DNA from: Megalopta genalis
Lineage: Eukaryota; Arthropoda; Insecta; Hymenoptera; Halictidae
Assembly: GCF_051020955.1 (NCBI RefSeq)
Contig: NC_135018.1
Span: 6,800,939-6,864,938, forward strand
Reading direction: 5' to 3'
DNA length: 64,000 bases
Position numbers and translations under genes: made by a program. Numbering within the stretch: position 1 is the stretch's first letter; every line of letters starts with the position of its first letter. A model generated the notes under the pieces. The model was not told where the DNA came from, ran no database searches, and saw nothing but the letters and a program-made list of their open reading frames with translations. Positions 33,861 to 46,242 of the stretch are shown here, piece after piece.

Positions 33861-35810
33861 CGCCAACTTCCGCTTCATGTTCTGACTCTCCCCTGCTCGG
33901 TGTCTCCGCTTTTCCTCGATAACCAAACGTGTTTACCCGATTGATCGTTCCGCATGAGTTTAGTTGAGGCGATATGAAAGTTTCGCTCGCATCTACCCGA
34001 TTCCGAAAAGACGTTCGCCAATCTCCGGGAATGTGCATGTCTTTCTGCACGATTCCCTCGGAATTCGAAGACCTCCGCATTCGAGATTGTTAAACTCCTT
34101 TGGAGAAACTGCCGGCGTGTGTTCCCGCGACGAAATGGAGCGATTAATTGAAGAGTAATTGAGATTCGAAGCAATACTAGTCTCATTAGCTCTCGGGAGA
34201 GTTTGCGAGATACAGCTCTGTTGATCATTCAGGAATAACGTCTGCTCCAATTATCGGACAGGATACTATTTCATTCGTTATCGCTTAAATCAAATACGCC
34301 ATTATTAAGAATCCGCGTTATCAGCTGACAATAGCGATAGAATCAACGTCTGATTTTAACGAATTTAACATTGTTTTTTTAATTTATCTCAATTCGTTTG
34401 TCAATTCGTTTGTTCATACGTTTATCAAATCGGTTTCGATTCCGATTATAAACATTTCTGGGAGAAATTATTGCAGTCACATCAGTACACATTCAATCAT
34501 TGCAATTTAAGGGTTGATCGGAGATTTCATCATTGTGAAATTCATAGTCAATCTTAATTCAGTCATCCAGTGATAACAAACTTGAGTACTGTTTCAGTAT
34601 CGTTTTGTCAAACGATGAAAAACGATCTGTTGGGGACTCGATAAATTTCTTTCGCGGCAAATCTGGTAGTGAACAAATCAGATAAAACTGAACATCCTGA
34701 AACCGAGAAGGTGCTGCTTCATTAAGTATCAATAAAGATTCTTGCGAAGATCTGCCGTCGTCTTAATGGCAAATAAAAGTACAGTGTAGTTCCAGCTGTT
34801 TCCTGTTATCGATACCAGCGACATACGCGAACGGAAGACAGTTTTTTTATTGCAGCTCCATAACAGCACGCATTAATTACCGCATGTACAATCCAACGCG
34901 TTTAATGCAATATTAATTCGAACAAGGTACCAAGCCTCCTTATCCGGCCTTTTATTACTCATTTACTTTGACGTAGCGACCAGTTAATCGGTCTATTAAT
35001 CTCGCAATGATTTATGATGTATCACGATTGCCAGCTTAGCTGGCGTCGATGACTAAGTGCGGCTGGTCACGAATAAATCAGGCTAACATGCACTTACCAG
35101 AGAAATTACGAGTGTACGCCGGATATTCATGAAAACATGAAGATTTATAGACTGATGGAAAGATTTAGGGAAACCCTAATTAAATGTTAAGTTCCGAGCA
35201 ATATTAAAGGATCGTGTGCAGTAGGAGTTACGTCAAAAGTGTTATTACTTACTGATTAATTTTATTATTATCGCTTAAATTCTCTTTAAATACTATTTTC
35301 ATGAAATTTTGCACTAATGTATATTGTAAAAAATGAAATGAAATAAATATAAATATAAGTAAATATGATGAAAAATCTGGAATATTATAAAATCTAAAAT
35401 ATAATAAAAAGAAGTCTAAAATATCTACAAATCACGTTTTTCTTTCAATGTCTCGGTACTGAATTGGAACAGCGATATGTATCTTTTAAAAAATAGATTC
35501 CTTATGGACGCGAAAAATTATTTACCGGGCAGCTTCTTTCGCGTGTCCGAAGATAATACACGACTTCCATTCTGAAGTCATCGTTACATAGAACGAATCC
35601 GTCAGATCCCGGTCGGGCTATTCTTAAATACGAAACCTTCGTGCTTCGCGTTACAGAGGAAAAACGGAGAGAAAGCCCTCCAACCAATTCGACTTGAAAA
35701 AATATACGGTGAAACGAATGTCTTCTCTTTCTTCTTTTCTCGCGGCACAATGCTCTGCGCTGTGCACTATTTTTCAAAACCTTCGCAAGATCACATTATT
35801 GGCAACGTTA

Positions 35811-36061
35811 TTAACACGCGTTCCGTGCCGAGCTTTTTTTACTCGAATCTTCACACTTTGATATTTTACTAAAACTTGATGTATTACGTGCAATTATTAA
35901 TTCTCGTACACATAACAACGTAACAAAAACTTATCAACGCCCATTCTTGCGGTGGAAATTGATTCTTCGGTTCTAAATTTCTTGTAAACAATTTGTTCAG
36001 TTCACTAAGTAAACATGCAAGCGTGTACCATCGATGGTACACGTGGCACGGAACGTGTTAA
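35811..36061. mobile_element. TTAA MITE, near-identical twin of E3 (E4)
   Basis: Same termini, interior and palindrome as 22329-22577. It differs by only a few bases, including an extra CG in the left end (CACGCGTTCCGTGCC). Confidence 0.88.
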
Positions 36062-36476
36062 TGTCGACGAAAGATGAAAAAGTAAGGAACACCGACGTGT
36101 GTTTTATTATTATTATTAAAGTAAATCCTAATCACACACACACACAAAATTATTGAGATCAAATTTTCAATATATTATTTTAGAAGCAATAGAATGTACT
36201 GTAAAAATCGTGTGGATAGTTTCCAAATATTTATGAACTGTAAAATTAGCAGATTAATCGATTTCGATGAACGCATTGTGTTTTACATTATCGCTATAGG
36301 CTAAAATAAAAATTTGGAAAACGTGAGTTTTGTTTTATCTTTTCTTTTTGTAATTCCAAGTAATAGCAACACTAAAGGAAAGCATTTCGACCAGGCTTGT
36401 TTTAAATAAGAAAAATTGCAAGAAAGTATTTTTATGTCCCTTTGTTTACCTACGCACGTCGTCGTAATGTTTGCAG

Positions 36477-36685
36477 TATCGACTCGAGAGGACAAACCAC
36501 CGTGGAGCAGGGAAAACACTGGCAGACTGTCAACCTCGATCAACGTGCCTCCTTCAAGTACAGCGGCCATACGGCGAAACTCACCCTCGAACATGTCCGT
36601 GAGACCGACGCCGCTGTTTACAGATGCAGGGTCGATTTCAAGCAATCGCCGACCAGGAACAGCAAAGTCAATCTCACAGTGATCA
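36477..36685 (+). CDS. Sidestep-like Ig receptor, exon encoding second half of Ig domain 1
   Basis: Acceptor TTTGCAG, donor GTAAGT. One nt completes the Ser codon split from the previous exon, 69 codons follow, and 1 nt (A) is passed on. The junction reads IY-S-IDSRG. The protein shows KLTLEHVRETDAAVYRC, the canonical E-F strand with the DxAxYxC motif that closes Ig domain 1, then RVDFKQSPTRNSKVNLTVI. The RVDFK-SPTRN stretch is characteristic of the Sidestep family. The exact phase match across 22 kb strongly supports one gene. Confidence 0.93.
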
Positions 36686-37739
36686 GTAAGTATTCACCGA
36701 TACTGATTTTTCATCCGATCCCGCGATCTTTCGTTTCATTCGGTAACCACCCCTGACGAAACGATACTAATTTTAACGATACTGATTTAATAATAGAAAT
36801 TTTTATAGAAATTTGTGCAGATTTTTATTAGAGAGACGATCTTCCGCATTGAATATATGTATAATTTATGTAAGTTACCCAGCTCTACAAAACGCATTCT
36901 TTAAAAAAAAACGTTGGAAAAACTTGAGTCTTTTTATCTTTCTACCGCCATACCGAGTAATAGCAAAATTTAAAAAAAGAACTATTTCAGTCGTTATACG
37001 ATAAACTAGTCCTCCTAACATTTAAACAAAATTTAAGTCCGGTTTTGAAAAAGTTATATCATTATACATATACACATTTGTTTCAAATACTTTCCTTACC
37101 CGCATTTCGAACTTTTCTGTCCCCGGCGAAGGACTTTCGGAACTTGTTGACACATCTTGATGAAACTTGGCGGACTTAGTTAAACACGTTGGAGCCCGCT
37201 CACAAATTTGTATACGTTATTACCATCAAGACTGGCAGTAATTATCGGCCGAGTAAGCGGACTGTTCCAGCCGGACGCAGACGGTTCCCTTCGGCCTCGT
37301 CCCAGGACTTCCTTTGATCCTTCCTTTTTTCCTTGCGACCTAGACTCGATGTGCACTCCATTCGTCTCTTGTGTCCGTCTGTTTCATTCTCCATTAATCT
37401 CTTCGTCCTCCCGTTTCCTATCCTTTGAACCTACTGCGTCCATTACCTTCCCTTGACGCGATAATGCAATATTTTTAAATTTGCCTTTACTTAGTAATTT
37501 ACTGCTCCTTTCTCCGCTACCGGTCTATCTCCTTCCCTGCAGCATACCCGCCGGTTCCATTTCATCAAATCCCCTTCCTCGTTTCTTATCTTCCCGATGA
37601 TAAATATGCTTATGTCTTATTTATCTTATTAATGACGCCGGCGGAGACGCACCTGGCCTCTCTCTCGATCGGATAACGCCATTTCAAAGGAAACTCTTCT
37701 TGCGCCTTCGCAAAATGGCGGCAAACGTTTCATACTTTC

Positions 37740-38600
37740 GCAAAAATGTTCAACGCGCGTACGGTGGTACGATTTTAATTAAATGGAACTTCTAGCGCCT
37801 TTGCTTCAGAGGAACGGCCCGAGGGTGCTAGAAAGCCTTTGATACCTCTCGGAAGAAAATATTCAGTGCGAGAAACATGAAAATAATAATAGTGATTCGT
37901 TGTCTTCGAAGCGAAATGGAGGCGGAACTTTAGCTAAAGAAAATTTCATCCAGGCTAATTGAATCTCCTTGCGCTTTTGCATCAGAAAAATGGTCCGGGG
38001 TGCTGGAGAGCCTCTGATTTCTTCCAAGGAAATTACCGAGTGCAAGAACTATATCAATGAAAAAAGTAATCTACTGTTTTCTTCCAATCAAATAACGGGG
38101 TGCAATCGCAGATAGATAAAATCGCGTTTAAATTAAATGAATTTCCCGACTACCGATTTCTAAAAGAAAAAATATCAGACGCAAAAAATATCCACTGGTT
38201 TTTCTCTCAATCAAATTTCTGACGATCAAATTTTACTTGAATAAAATTTAGTTCGAATTAAACGATGCCAGAACAGCAACGATTCCAAAAAATATATAAT
38301 AATCAAAATGAATTCTCTCATTTTACGAAGTCCTTCGGAAGACTCCCATTGTTTTGGAAACAAACAAAAAAATATTAAACGTAAGGAATATATAATAATC
38401 GTAATAATTCAATGTTTCTCCTCTCAGCCGATGAGAAAATTCTATGTAAATAAATTTCAATTTTTATTAAACGAATCTTCCCACAAGCTCGCTTCTGAAA
38501 CATATCACGCGATGCGGAAAAAGCCACAGTCCTAATGAATGTATAACAATAACGGTATTCCACTGTTTTCTTAATCAAAATGAATTCCGTTCCCGCGTTC
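37740..38600. repeat. Diverged tandem repeat, about 110-170 bp period
   Basis: Copies share CTTTTGC(A/T)TCAGA, GGGTGCTGGAGAGCCT(C/T)TGAT, and GTGCAAGAAC or similar blocks. The first two copies are clearest and later ones fade. Confidence 0.4.
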
Positions 38601-39298
38601 CGCTAAAAGATGGCGTACGCGCCGGAAGCAAAACATCGTCCGAATGAACCGGCGATCTCCGAAGCAGCTAATAATAACAGAGCGATATTTATCCCATCTT
38701 TTGAGCGAAAAACGTGATATTCAACCGACGACCTCGTGCACAGACACCGCGCACACGTCGCACGTTCCTCTCGCAACTCGGCTTCTCCGCCATTCCTCCG
38801 TGTATTTATGCAAACACCGAACCTTCGCTCGGTCCCACACATCCAGCAAGAAAATAGAACGCGGAAGCAGCGATTCTTATTCTTACCCGCGTCCTCTTAC
38901 ACGCCATTGGCCAGGAACCGCTCCTTGCGCGCTTCCTTTCCGTTTCTCCTATTTTTCTCTTTCTCTTTCGGCGATTACGCGTTCTCGCTGCGGCCGCGCG
39001 ACGGAAAAAATCCTCTGCAAATTACGCTTTTAAACCCGGACTACGTTTCTCCCTGGTTCCCCTATTTATTCGTTGCCATGTTATACGCGAAGTACGGTAG
39101 CAATGCCTATGAATTCCGAAAGGCCAGTCGCGGATTACTCGACGCGCGACGTCCGCGACATCCACGACGTCCACGAACATTCGCGACATCTGAAAACATC
39201 TCGAAGCAAATACGCCTCTAATTAGAAGAAATAACTTCGCCAACGGAGTGGTCGCGCCTTGATCCCGTTCGTTCGTGGTTTCAGTCGATGCCGAACAA

Positions 39299-39422
39299 TT
39301 TATTTTCATTTTGTTTCTTATTTTTATTTTGCTTTTTATTTTCATTTTGCTTTTTCTTTTTATTTTGCTTTTTATTTTTATTTTGCTTATTTTTATCTTG
39401 CTTTTCATTTATTTTTATTTCT
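39299..39422. repeat. T-rich repeat, TTTTATTTTGC units
   Basis: Tandem variants of TTTTATTTTGCTTTT over about 125 bp. Confidence 0.75.
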
Positions 39423-40020
39423 CTTCAACTGCGTCTGTACGTCTCGCGTACACTCCGGGACAACAACATGGCGCATCTTAAAAAGTTAACGTATTTTTTA
39501 TTCGTTCAACGTTACAATGAAGGTTTTCTTTTTAACTTATTTACTTAATGTCGCGCCTGCTTGATATATTATCTGCTCGATCGATTATCCTTTGTAGGAT
39601 TACATGTGGATGTAATACGTACAGTAGTTTTTACATTGAGTTATCTGTATTAAACACTGCGGCTTCAACATTATCGTCTTAATCTAGATTCCGTAAGTTA
39701 CTATATATTATTTCGCTGAACAATTTGGTTTCCTCTATATGTGACATAACTTTTGCTGTATTTTCACTGCTCAATTACGTTGTAATCCTACTGCATTATA
39801 AGTCAATTACATTGAAATTCAATTACATTGCAATTCATAATTCAGATCGCCATTCAATTAAATTATAGAGCAATTCAATTATATTGTAATTCAATTATAT
39901 TATATTTCAATTACATTGTATAAATAAGTAGTAATTGTATTAACTGAAAGCTTTCGGTTATGTAATTGCACAACTCTGTAGTAAACTAATCCCTCTAACA
40001 TCGCAACGATTTCATAAGTC

Positions 40021-40390
40021 CCTCTGTCTTTTCTTCTCTCTCTCTCTCTCTCTTTCTTTTTCTCTGTTTTTCTTCTCTTTCTTTCTTTTTCTCTGTTTTT
40101 CTTCTCTCTCTTTCTTTTTCTCTGTTTTTCTTCTCTCTCTTTCTTTTTCTCTGTTTTTCTTCTCTCTCTTTCTTTTTCTCTGTTTTTCTTCTCTCTCTTT
40201 CTTTTTCTCTGTTTTTCTTCTCTCTCTTTCTTTTTCTCTGTTTTTCTTCTCTCTCTTTCTTTTTCTCTGTTTTTCTTCTCTCTCTTTCTTTTTCTCTGTT
40301 TTTCTTCTCTCTCTTTCTTTTCTGTTCTTTCTTCTCTAACTCTCTATTTCTCCCCTTCTTCTTCTTCTCTCTCTCTTTTTCTCTGTCTTT
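40021..40390. repeat. 29-bp polypyrimidine minisatellite
   Basis: About nine near-identical 29-bp units between 40062 and 40325, marked by CTCTGTTTTTCTTCTC recurring every 29 bp, within a longer CT-rich tract. Confidence 0.93.
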
Positions 40391-41582
40391 TCTCTCCTGT
40401 CCATCTTCCTCTATCTTCCGTTCTCCCTATCGCTCTCCCCAGTCGTCCCATTCCAACACCTTCCACCCGCGACACCCTTTGATATTCTCAGGCTCGATCG
40501 AGGCTCCCTGCGATTAGCCTGAACAAACAGCGGATCCAGCCTTCCTGACCCGGATCCTCAGTTCAGCAGACCCACGATTAAGGGCAGTTTTATCTGAAAG
40601 CCGGTCGGTGGAAACGCGGGAAACGCGGGAATTCCGGGCGGCGACCCCGACTCGTCGCGATCGTAGCCGACGGCCGATGCAACGTCGATAAGTCGGTTCT
40701 GCTCCGGAGCACTCCGTTCCAGATCATCCCGGGACCTCGCGTCCTCGTTGCCGGCTAGATCCGAGCGAATTTAAAACTGGAACCGCGGTACGGATCGAAA
40801 TAGACCGATCCAAATTTGATTTTACAGATATCCCGAATGTTGGAAGTTCGGCAAGAACGAAAATGCTCGCAAATCTTCCGTGCTTCCAATCGACGGGATC
40901 GCAAGGCTTTTACGAGGATATTTGCTGGACGAATGTCGGACCATGCATATTTGACGAAGATTACACACGCGGTGTATTAGTTTAAAACGGGTCAAGATGG
41001 GATTGATGTGCACGCTCGATTTTCCAAGTATTTTAAAACTGAAACGTCTCGGGAGATTGAAATGATTGGATTTGCATATATTACTTCTGCCATAGCTGAA
41101 ATTGCTTTCATCGCACCGTCGCGAGTAAGATTTCTCGAATTTATATTTTACATGTAGCACGAAACACGTTACGTGTATGGAACATAAATATAAAATACAT
41201 ATTTAGAAAGTAAAAAGCGGTTTGTACAAATATGTTTAAACAATTTTCATTTGAGTTAAGAATATCGATAAACATTGATTGAAAACGAATGGATAAAGCA
41301 TTCGATTATCTACCGCTGGAAACGACTATTTTTGTAAATATTATTGGCAAAAATTTCGTTGCGGTGTCTCGATTGGTTCAAAAGTTATAAGAGCATGTCG
41401 CTGAATTTCTCGATCTGGACCACTGGACCACAAAAACAATAATATAGGACAATGTTTACCTACAGTGAGTGCATATAACCTTGACATGACCTTGAATTAT
41501 TGTCATGCCGGCGACACATTTATCATTTAAAGTGCTATAACTTTGCGAGGAGAAATCGTAGCGACATAATTTCGCCCTTGTT

Positions 41583-41912
41583 TTAACACTATGCCGTCCG
41601 GTGGCACCGCGCTGGTGCCATGCAAAAACTATCAGTTGTATGCCGGTGGTACCACTTTGGTGCCATTTTAAAAAACTGTAATAACATTTGAACTATATTT
41701 ATTGGGTGTTAAAAGGCAGCAAACTAACTATAGCATTGTGCTTATTTAACTAAGAATTAACTACGAAAATTCTTGGATGACTTATCTTAATTTTAGGAAT
41801 TTATATTACCGCCATCTTCGAAATTTTTTTTTTAAATCTAAAATTTCCAAGCTATTATGCCGGCGTCAAACGAAAGAATCATACCTAAGATCTGCGGACG
41901 GCATAGTGTTAA
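41583..41912. mobile_element. TTAA element with 45-bp palindromic units (E9)
   Basis: TTAA edges and a perfect 14-bp terminal repeat, CACTATGCCGTCCG. Two units 45 bp apart carry inverted repeats: TGGCACC-loop-GGTGCCA at 41602-41620 and TGGTACC-loop-GGTGCCA at 41647-41665. Non-coding, 330 bp. Confidence 0.88.
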
Positions 41913-42321
41913 AGGGGAAAGTCCGAACTTTGCGTTGCTGTAAACGAGGCATGCTAGAAAAAAACATTTCCAGGTCCATTTCATTTTTTCGGTATCACGA
42001 ATGTGCCCTCAGATTTAGTATACTTCAGTCGGTGTGGATGCATCATATTAAAAATTACAATACGATATCGTGAAGTAGAGATTTCAAGCTTTAATCTAAA
42101 GGAAAGGTCATAATTCTGTGATAGTTTTTAACGGAGCGACAGCTATCCAAACATTGACAATTTTTCGGCCAAGAATTAATGACGCTTTAATTTTGCTCTC
42201 GAGTGTAGAAGGACTTCGATTAATATGTAAATGAATGCATAACTAAATACACATAAATAAATACATAAATAAATACATAAATATTTACATAAGTAAATAA
42301 ATAACTAAATGAATAGATGTC

Positions 42322-42742
42322 TGTTGAAATTTTAGCCTCGAACAAAAATTAATCTATAGTTTACTTAGTACTAAGATACTAAGATATCGGTTTACATTTT
42401 CGTCGGTTCCGTCAGCGGGCAACGACGGTGATGTAAACTGTATATAGTAGATACCGCGATACATCATCACCGGTACCATTAGATATACATCGTACCCTGA
42501 CTGTTTGGGGGTCCCAGCGTCACGTATACAATGTGAAACGCGACAAATAAAACGTCTCTGATTGGTGGACAAGACGAACCCAAAAAGGGTATAAAAGAAG
42601 CGTTTTTTCTTGCCGGACTCTCAGTAGAGTTTGGTCGCTCGATCGTTTTCGCCCATATACCTTCTCTCAATAAAGGAATAAAATAAAGTCTTTTTAAGAA
42701 AAGAATTAGAATCATATTCATTTCCATTCCATAATCCCAATA
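42322..42742 (+). mobile_element. Solo LTR, second family, copy 3
   Basis: A 421-bp copy of the LTR at 21775-22194 flanked by the perfect duplication ATGTC. Its last bases are CAATA instead of CAACA. Confidence 0.9.
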
Positions 42743-43278
42743 ATGTCGAAAACTGTGGAGGATTAAAAAGCAGCATTTCCGGATTCCACCGAAAAGGGTA
42801 GAAAACCATAGGTCCTCTCGAAATCGCATGTGGATCGGTCGAAAGATCACCGGTGTCCCTTATCGACGCAATCAATTCCACTCACGGAGGATTTAATCGG
42901 TCCGCAAGGCCGAGAGGAGGACACCGTCGTCCATTTCAATTCCGCTTGTCTAGCTCGAAAACAATTTGCATATCATAAGCGGTGGCGGGTTCTTAAGTGC
43001 GCCGGGGGTTAGCGGGACGGCGCTGGGGTGATGGTAACGGCTAGCCAGATAAGAATACCAGCCAAAGTGTCTGGCGGATGACACACCGTGCTGGTAATTC
43101 ATCGTCGTGCAAATTGATTCGCTCTGCCGAGCAGAGCGGAGCCTCCCTCCCTTCCGTTCGCGAGACCGGCGACCATAGTTTGCGGCCGTAAAGGGTGGAG
43201 GGGGAAGTCGCGGTTAGGGCAGGCGTAGAAAAAGGAATCGTAGAACCGAGGATCTTATATTGTGCGAAATTATTGCAG

Positions 43279-43395
43279 TACCGCCGGAGCAGCTTAGCAT
43301 ATTGGACGAGGGCGGAAGGTCGCACATTACCTACTGGGTTCTGGGCCCGTACAACGAGGGAGCATCCCTTAACATCACCTGCGTTGCCGCTGGAG
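43279..43395 (+). CDS. Sidestep-like Ig receptor, exon encoding start of Ig domain 2
   Basis: Acceptor TTATTGCAG, donor GTGAGT. Two nt complete the Ile codon, 38 codons follow and 1 nt is left over. The protein is PPEQLSILDEGG, then VLGPYNEGASLNITCVAAG. Interdomain PPE followed by GPYNEG and an Ig Cys (NITC) matches the start of Sidestep Ig domain 2. The next exon should encode the Trp-containing C strand, but I did not find it before the window ends. Confidence 0.92.
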
Positions 43396-44177
43396 GTGAG
43401 TACTATGCTTTATAATTTCCTTTTTCTCGTTGCCTCTCGCGTCACGTCACATTTGTTTCAATGCGAACTTATTTGCTGTTCCAATGAAAGATAAATATAA
43501 TTGCTTATTATATTTGTATAAATCTAAATAAATTATTTAGAACAGCAAAATTGGTTTCTTATTTACGAATAAAACTTCAATCGTTACTTACTAATTGTCA
43601 TTGAATTGTTTATTATTTATGATACATTCGGCAGAACACGTCGAATAAATAATAATTACATCGTAATGATTAATAATTTAATTAATTATTTAATTAATTA
43701 CGTTGTGAGTCGTGGGTAATGTAATTCAATTACGTCGTAATTCGTAGTTAATGTAATCGTAATTCATAATTATTGTAATTCAATTATTTGATATTTATTA
43801 ATTTTACTCCTATCGAATTACCCGTCACATTGTTAGTTAATTAAATGGCGATCTGAACTACGAATTATAATGCAATTGAATTACTCTTGTTTCTCTGATT
43901 TTTCGTTTATTGCTTGCTCGTTTGGAGATGTTCTAAAATCTAAAATATATCAGGACGAACATGCTCAAGTACGATAGAATCTTAGAATAATGAATAAATG
44001 CCATTGTAATTTATGTTCTTAGAAATTGGGATTACTTATGACTCGAACTAATGGACAGTAATTCTTATAGAACACTGAAGAGAATGAAATACGCTCTAAT
44101 CAATAATGAAATAATAAATAATGAAATATGCTCTAATACAATTCTTTGTATCCTATAAATTATCGCAATTTAATGTA

Positions 44178-44850
44178 TTAACCCGAGAAAGATAACCTAC
44201 GTCGCAGAGGCGCCTGCGAAATAAACAACTGACTGCACCGTGGATGACGCAAAGACTGGAAGCACCCACTTTGCCAAAGCATATGCGAAGCAACATTGAA
44301 AATATTCTTCCAAAATCTGCTGTACAGGCTTCCACAGATGATGATGAAGAACCCTCAGCCAAAAAAAGGCGTTCTTGCAGTCTTTGCACGTCTGAAAAGA
44401 AAAGAATGTCAAAGATGACCTGTGCCAAATGCAAAAAGACAGTTTGTGGTGAACACAAGAAAGACGTTTGTCATGACTGTTTCTAAAGAAATTTTTTATA
44501 ATATTATAGCTTTTTTACACTGATTATATTATAGTCTACTAGTTTGTAAGGATAAAACACTATTTTTTGTGATATTTTACGGGATTTGTTCCCATAAACC
44601 GAAGACTGTTGATTTTTGTTAATTTTTCATAGAGGTCTAGTGATTTAAGTTTAAAATTACTTAAAATATAAAAAAATATAATATAAATGCATTTTATTTT
44701 TACAATAATGCCAAACCTTTAAAATGACTAGATTAACTTAAATAAATATCCATTGTTAGTATAAAATTGACGCCTTAGAAAAGCATGCGCCTCTGAAGCG
44801 TATGGTTATCTTTTACGTACGTTGTCATATGGTTATCTTTCTAGGGTTAA
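44178..44850 (+). mobile_element. piggyBac element remnant with near-canonical ends (E10)
   Basis: TTAA edges. The right end (complement) is CCCTAGAAAGATA, the known 13-bp terminal repeat of piggyBac; the left is CCCGAGAAAGATA. Subterminal CAGAGGCGC blocks occur at both ends. The 673-bp element keeps only the last part of the transposase (44244-44486). This element anchors the superfamily assignment of the other TTAA elements. Confidence 0.95.
44244..44486 (+). pseudogene. piggyBac transposase C-terminal Cys-rich domain
   Basis: 80 codons from an in-frame ATG. An N-terminal stretch LPKHMRSNIENILPKS is followed by an acidic linker, a basic AKKRR patch that could act as a nuclear signal, and the Cys/His array CSLCTSEKKR, CAKCKKTVCGEH, CHDCF. 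In piggyBac transposases this zinc-binding domain binds subterminal end sequences and closes the protein. The DDE core is absent, so this cannot transpose alone. Whether a small DNA-binding protein is made is unknown. Confidence 0.93.
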
Positions 44851-46037
44851 ATACGTGTACGATCACGCGTAATTTCCTTCGAAAGTTCCCTGATCAGAGT
44901 TTCTTTGAAAAATTGAATTCAATATAACACCAAAGTCTACACCGTTCTCGCGTGTGTACTCCTTCGCTTGTGCTTTCAAAAGATTGGAACAATGAAGTGG
45001 AGTATGCCAGACGTTTCCGGAAAACTTTCTCTATCGTAGAATAATAGAACAGCAAGTACAGTGCATAGAAAACGCCTCAAACTTTCCAGGCGTCCTAACA
45101 TTTAGCGACGATTTCCATTTGACCTTGTATTTTCGAACACTTCGTCTCTTTTCTTCATAATCTTTCGCCGGTGTCTCTTATGCGAGTTCCATCGTTTCGG
45201 ACTATTGGATTTTTCACACCCTTTGCCCTCTTGATCTCCGATGCTTTTCTGTCTGGCTCCTTTTGTTGCACGTTGCAAAGTTTCGGACCTTCTGACGAAT
45301 TCTCCGCAGTCTCTCGCGTTTTTAAAAATAGCTCACGAAATTCTTCGATCTTCCATGAATTAGGGTAGTAGAATCGGTAGTGCAATCGAATCTTTTCTTT
45401 CAAAAATAAATAATATGAAAAAAAAGGAAACAATTTAATGTTTTATTCGATAAATACAACGTTCAAAAATAAACAAAATAAAAGAAGAAAACAATTTATC
45501 GTTTATTCGATAAATACGAGGTTACTTCGAAATAAACAAAATAAAAGAATATTCGCTACGCGTAGAGTGAGATGTTTACCTCGTTGCTGTATTTGCAAAA
45601 TTAAATTTCTAAAGATAAATTTGCAGAGGGAAAGTAAACGAACCTTTATTTCCGTTCTCGAAGACACTACGTGATTATGCTAGAACGTTGCAGAAAATAT
45701 TACCCGGTGTGCATAGCTTCAGTTCATTAAATTTTAAATATACTGCGGATGTTTATGCAGCGGCGCGCCGTGTTCAGAGTAATTTAAGCGTAAACAGTAA
45801 TTTACATTCAAATTGTAGTCGAAAATTTTATCTTGTTACATTTCGCGTAATATCGATCGACGGGAATATGTTGCACAACAATTTCCCGTTCCCCATTAAC
45901 GCTCTGTAAACAACTCGAAGAGCGGCTTGTCTCAAAACAACCTGATTAAAGTATTTAAAATAACAGTCATTTATGTTGCCCGAGAGTTTGTTTTATATTC
46001 TTGGAAAAGTGAAATAATATAATACAATGTAATCACT

Positions 46038-46214
46038 AGACCGCGGATTTTATGCATCGATATGTGGCAAAAGTGAAAAGTTTCGATTTAAAATGGTAGA
46101 GAGATTACAAAATGTAACAAAATTTTTAAGACAATAATGAACTTTTTAATTCATTTCCATTTCTTGCAATTCATGGAGACAATTTTTATTTTCCATGAAA
46201 ATCCACAGTCTACA
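46038..46214. mobile_element. 177-bp TA-flanked MITE copy
   Basis: Left end TAGACCGCGGATTTTATGCA, right end CATGAAAATCCACAGTCTA, with GACAATTTTTATTTT before it. Family as at 18066-18243. Confidence 0.65.
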
Positions 46215-46242
46215 AATCACAGTCGTCAATCATTAAATAATT

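Larger units (their letters stand above)
14118..36476 (+). other. Intron of about 22.4 kb in the Sidestep-like gene
   Basis: GT-AG intron between two exons joined in phase. It holds no other convincing coding exon. It is filled with solo LTRs, TTAA elements, TA MITEs, polypyrimidine runs and diverged tandem arrays (listed separately). Stretches not listed, for example 14.1-15.6, 30.7-31.3 and 34.0-35.8 kb, show nothing recognisable. Confidence 0.8.
36686..43278 (+). other. Intron of about 6.6 kb in the Sidestep-like gene
   Basis: GT-AG intron. Contents are a diverged tandem array (about 37740-38600), a T-rich array, the 29-bp pyrimidine minisatellite, TTAA element E9 and a solo LTR. About 40.4-41.5 kb shows no recognisable feature. 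Confidence 0.85.

Noticed and set aside
33417..34080. Long Ser/Leu and Arg/Glu frames
   Set aside because: They are (CT)n and (GA)n microsatellite read-through, not protein genes.
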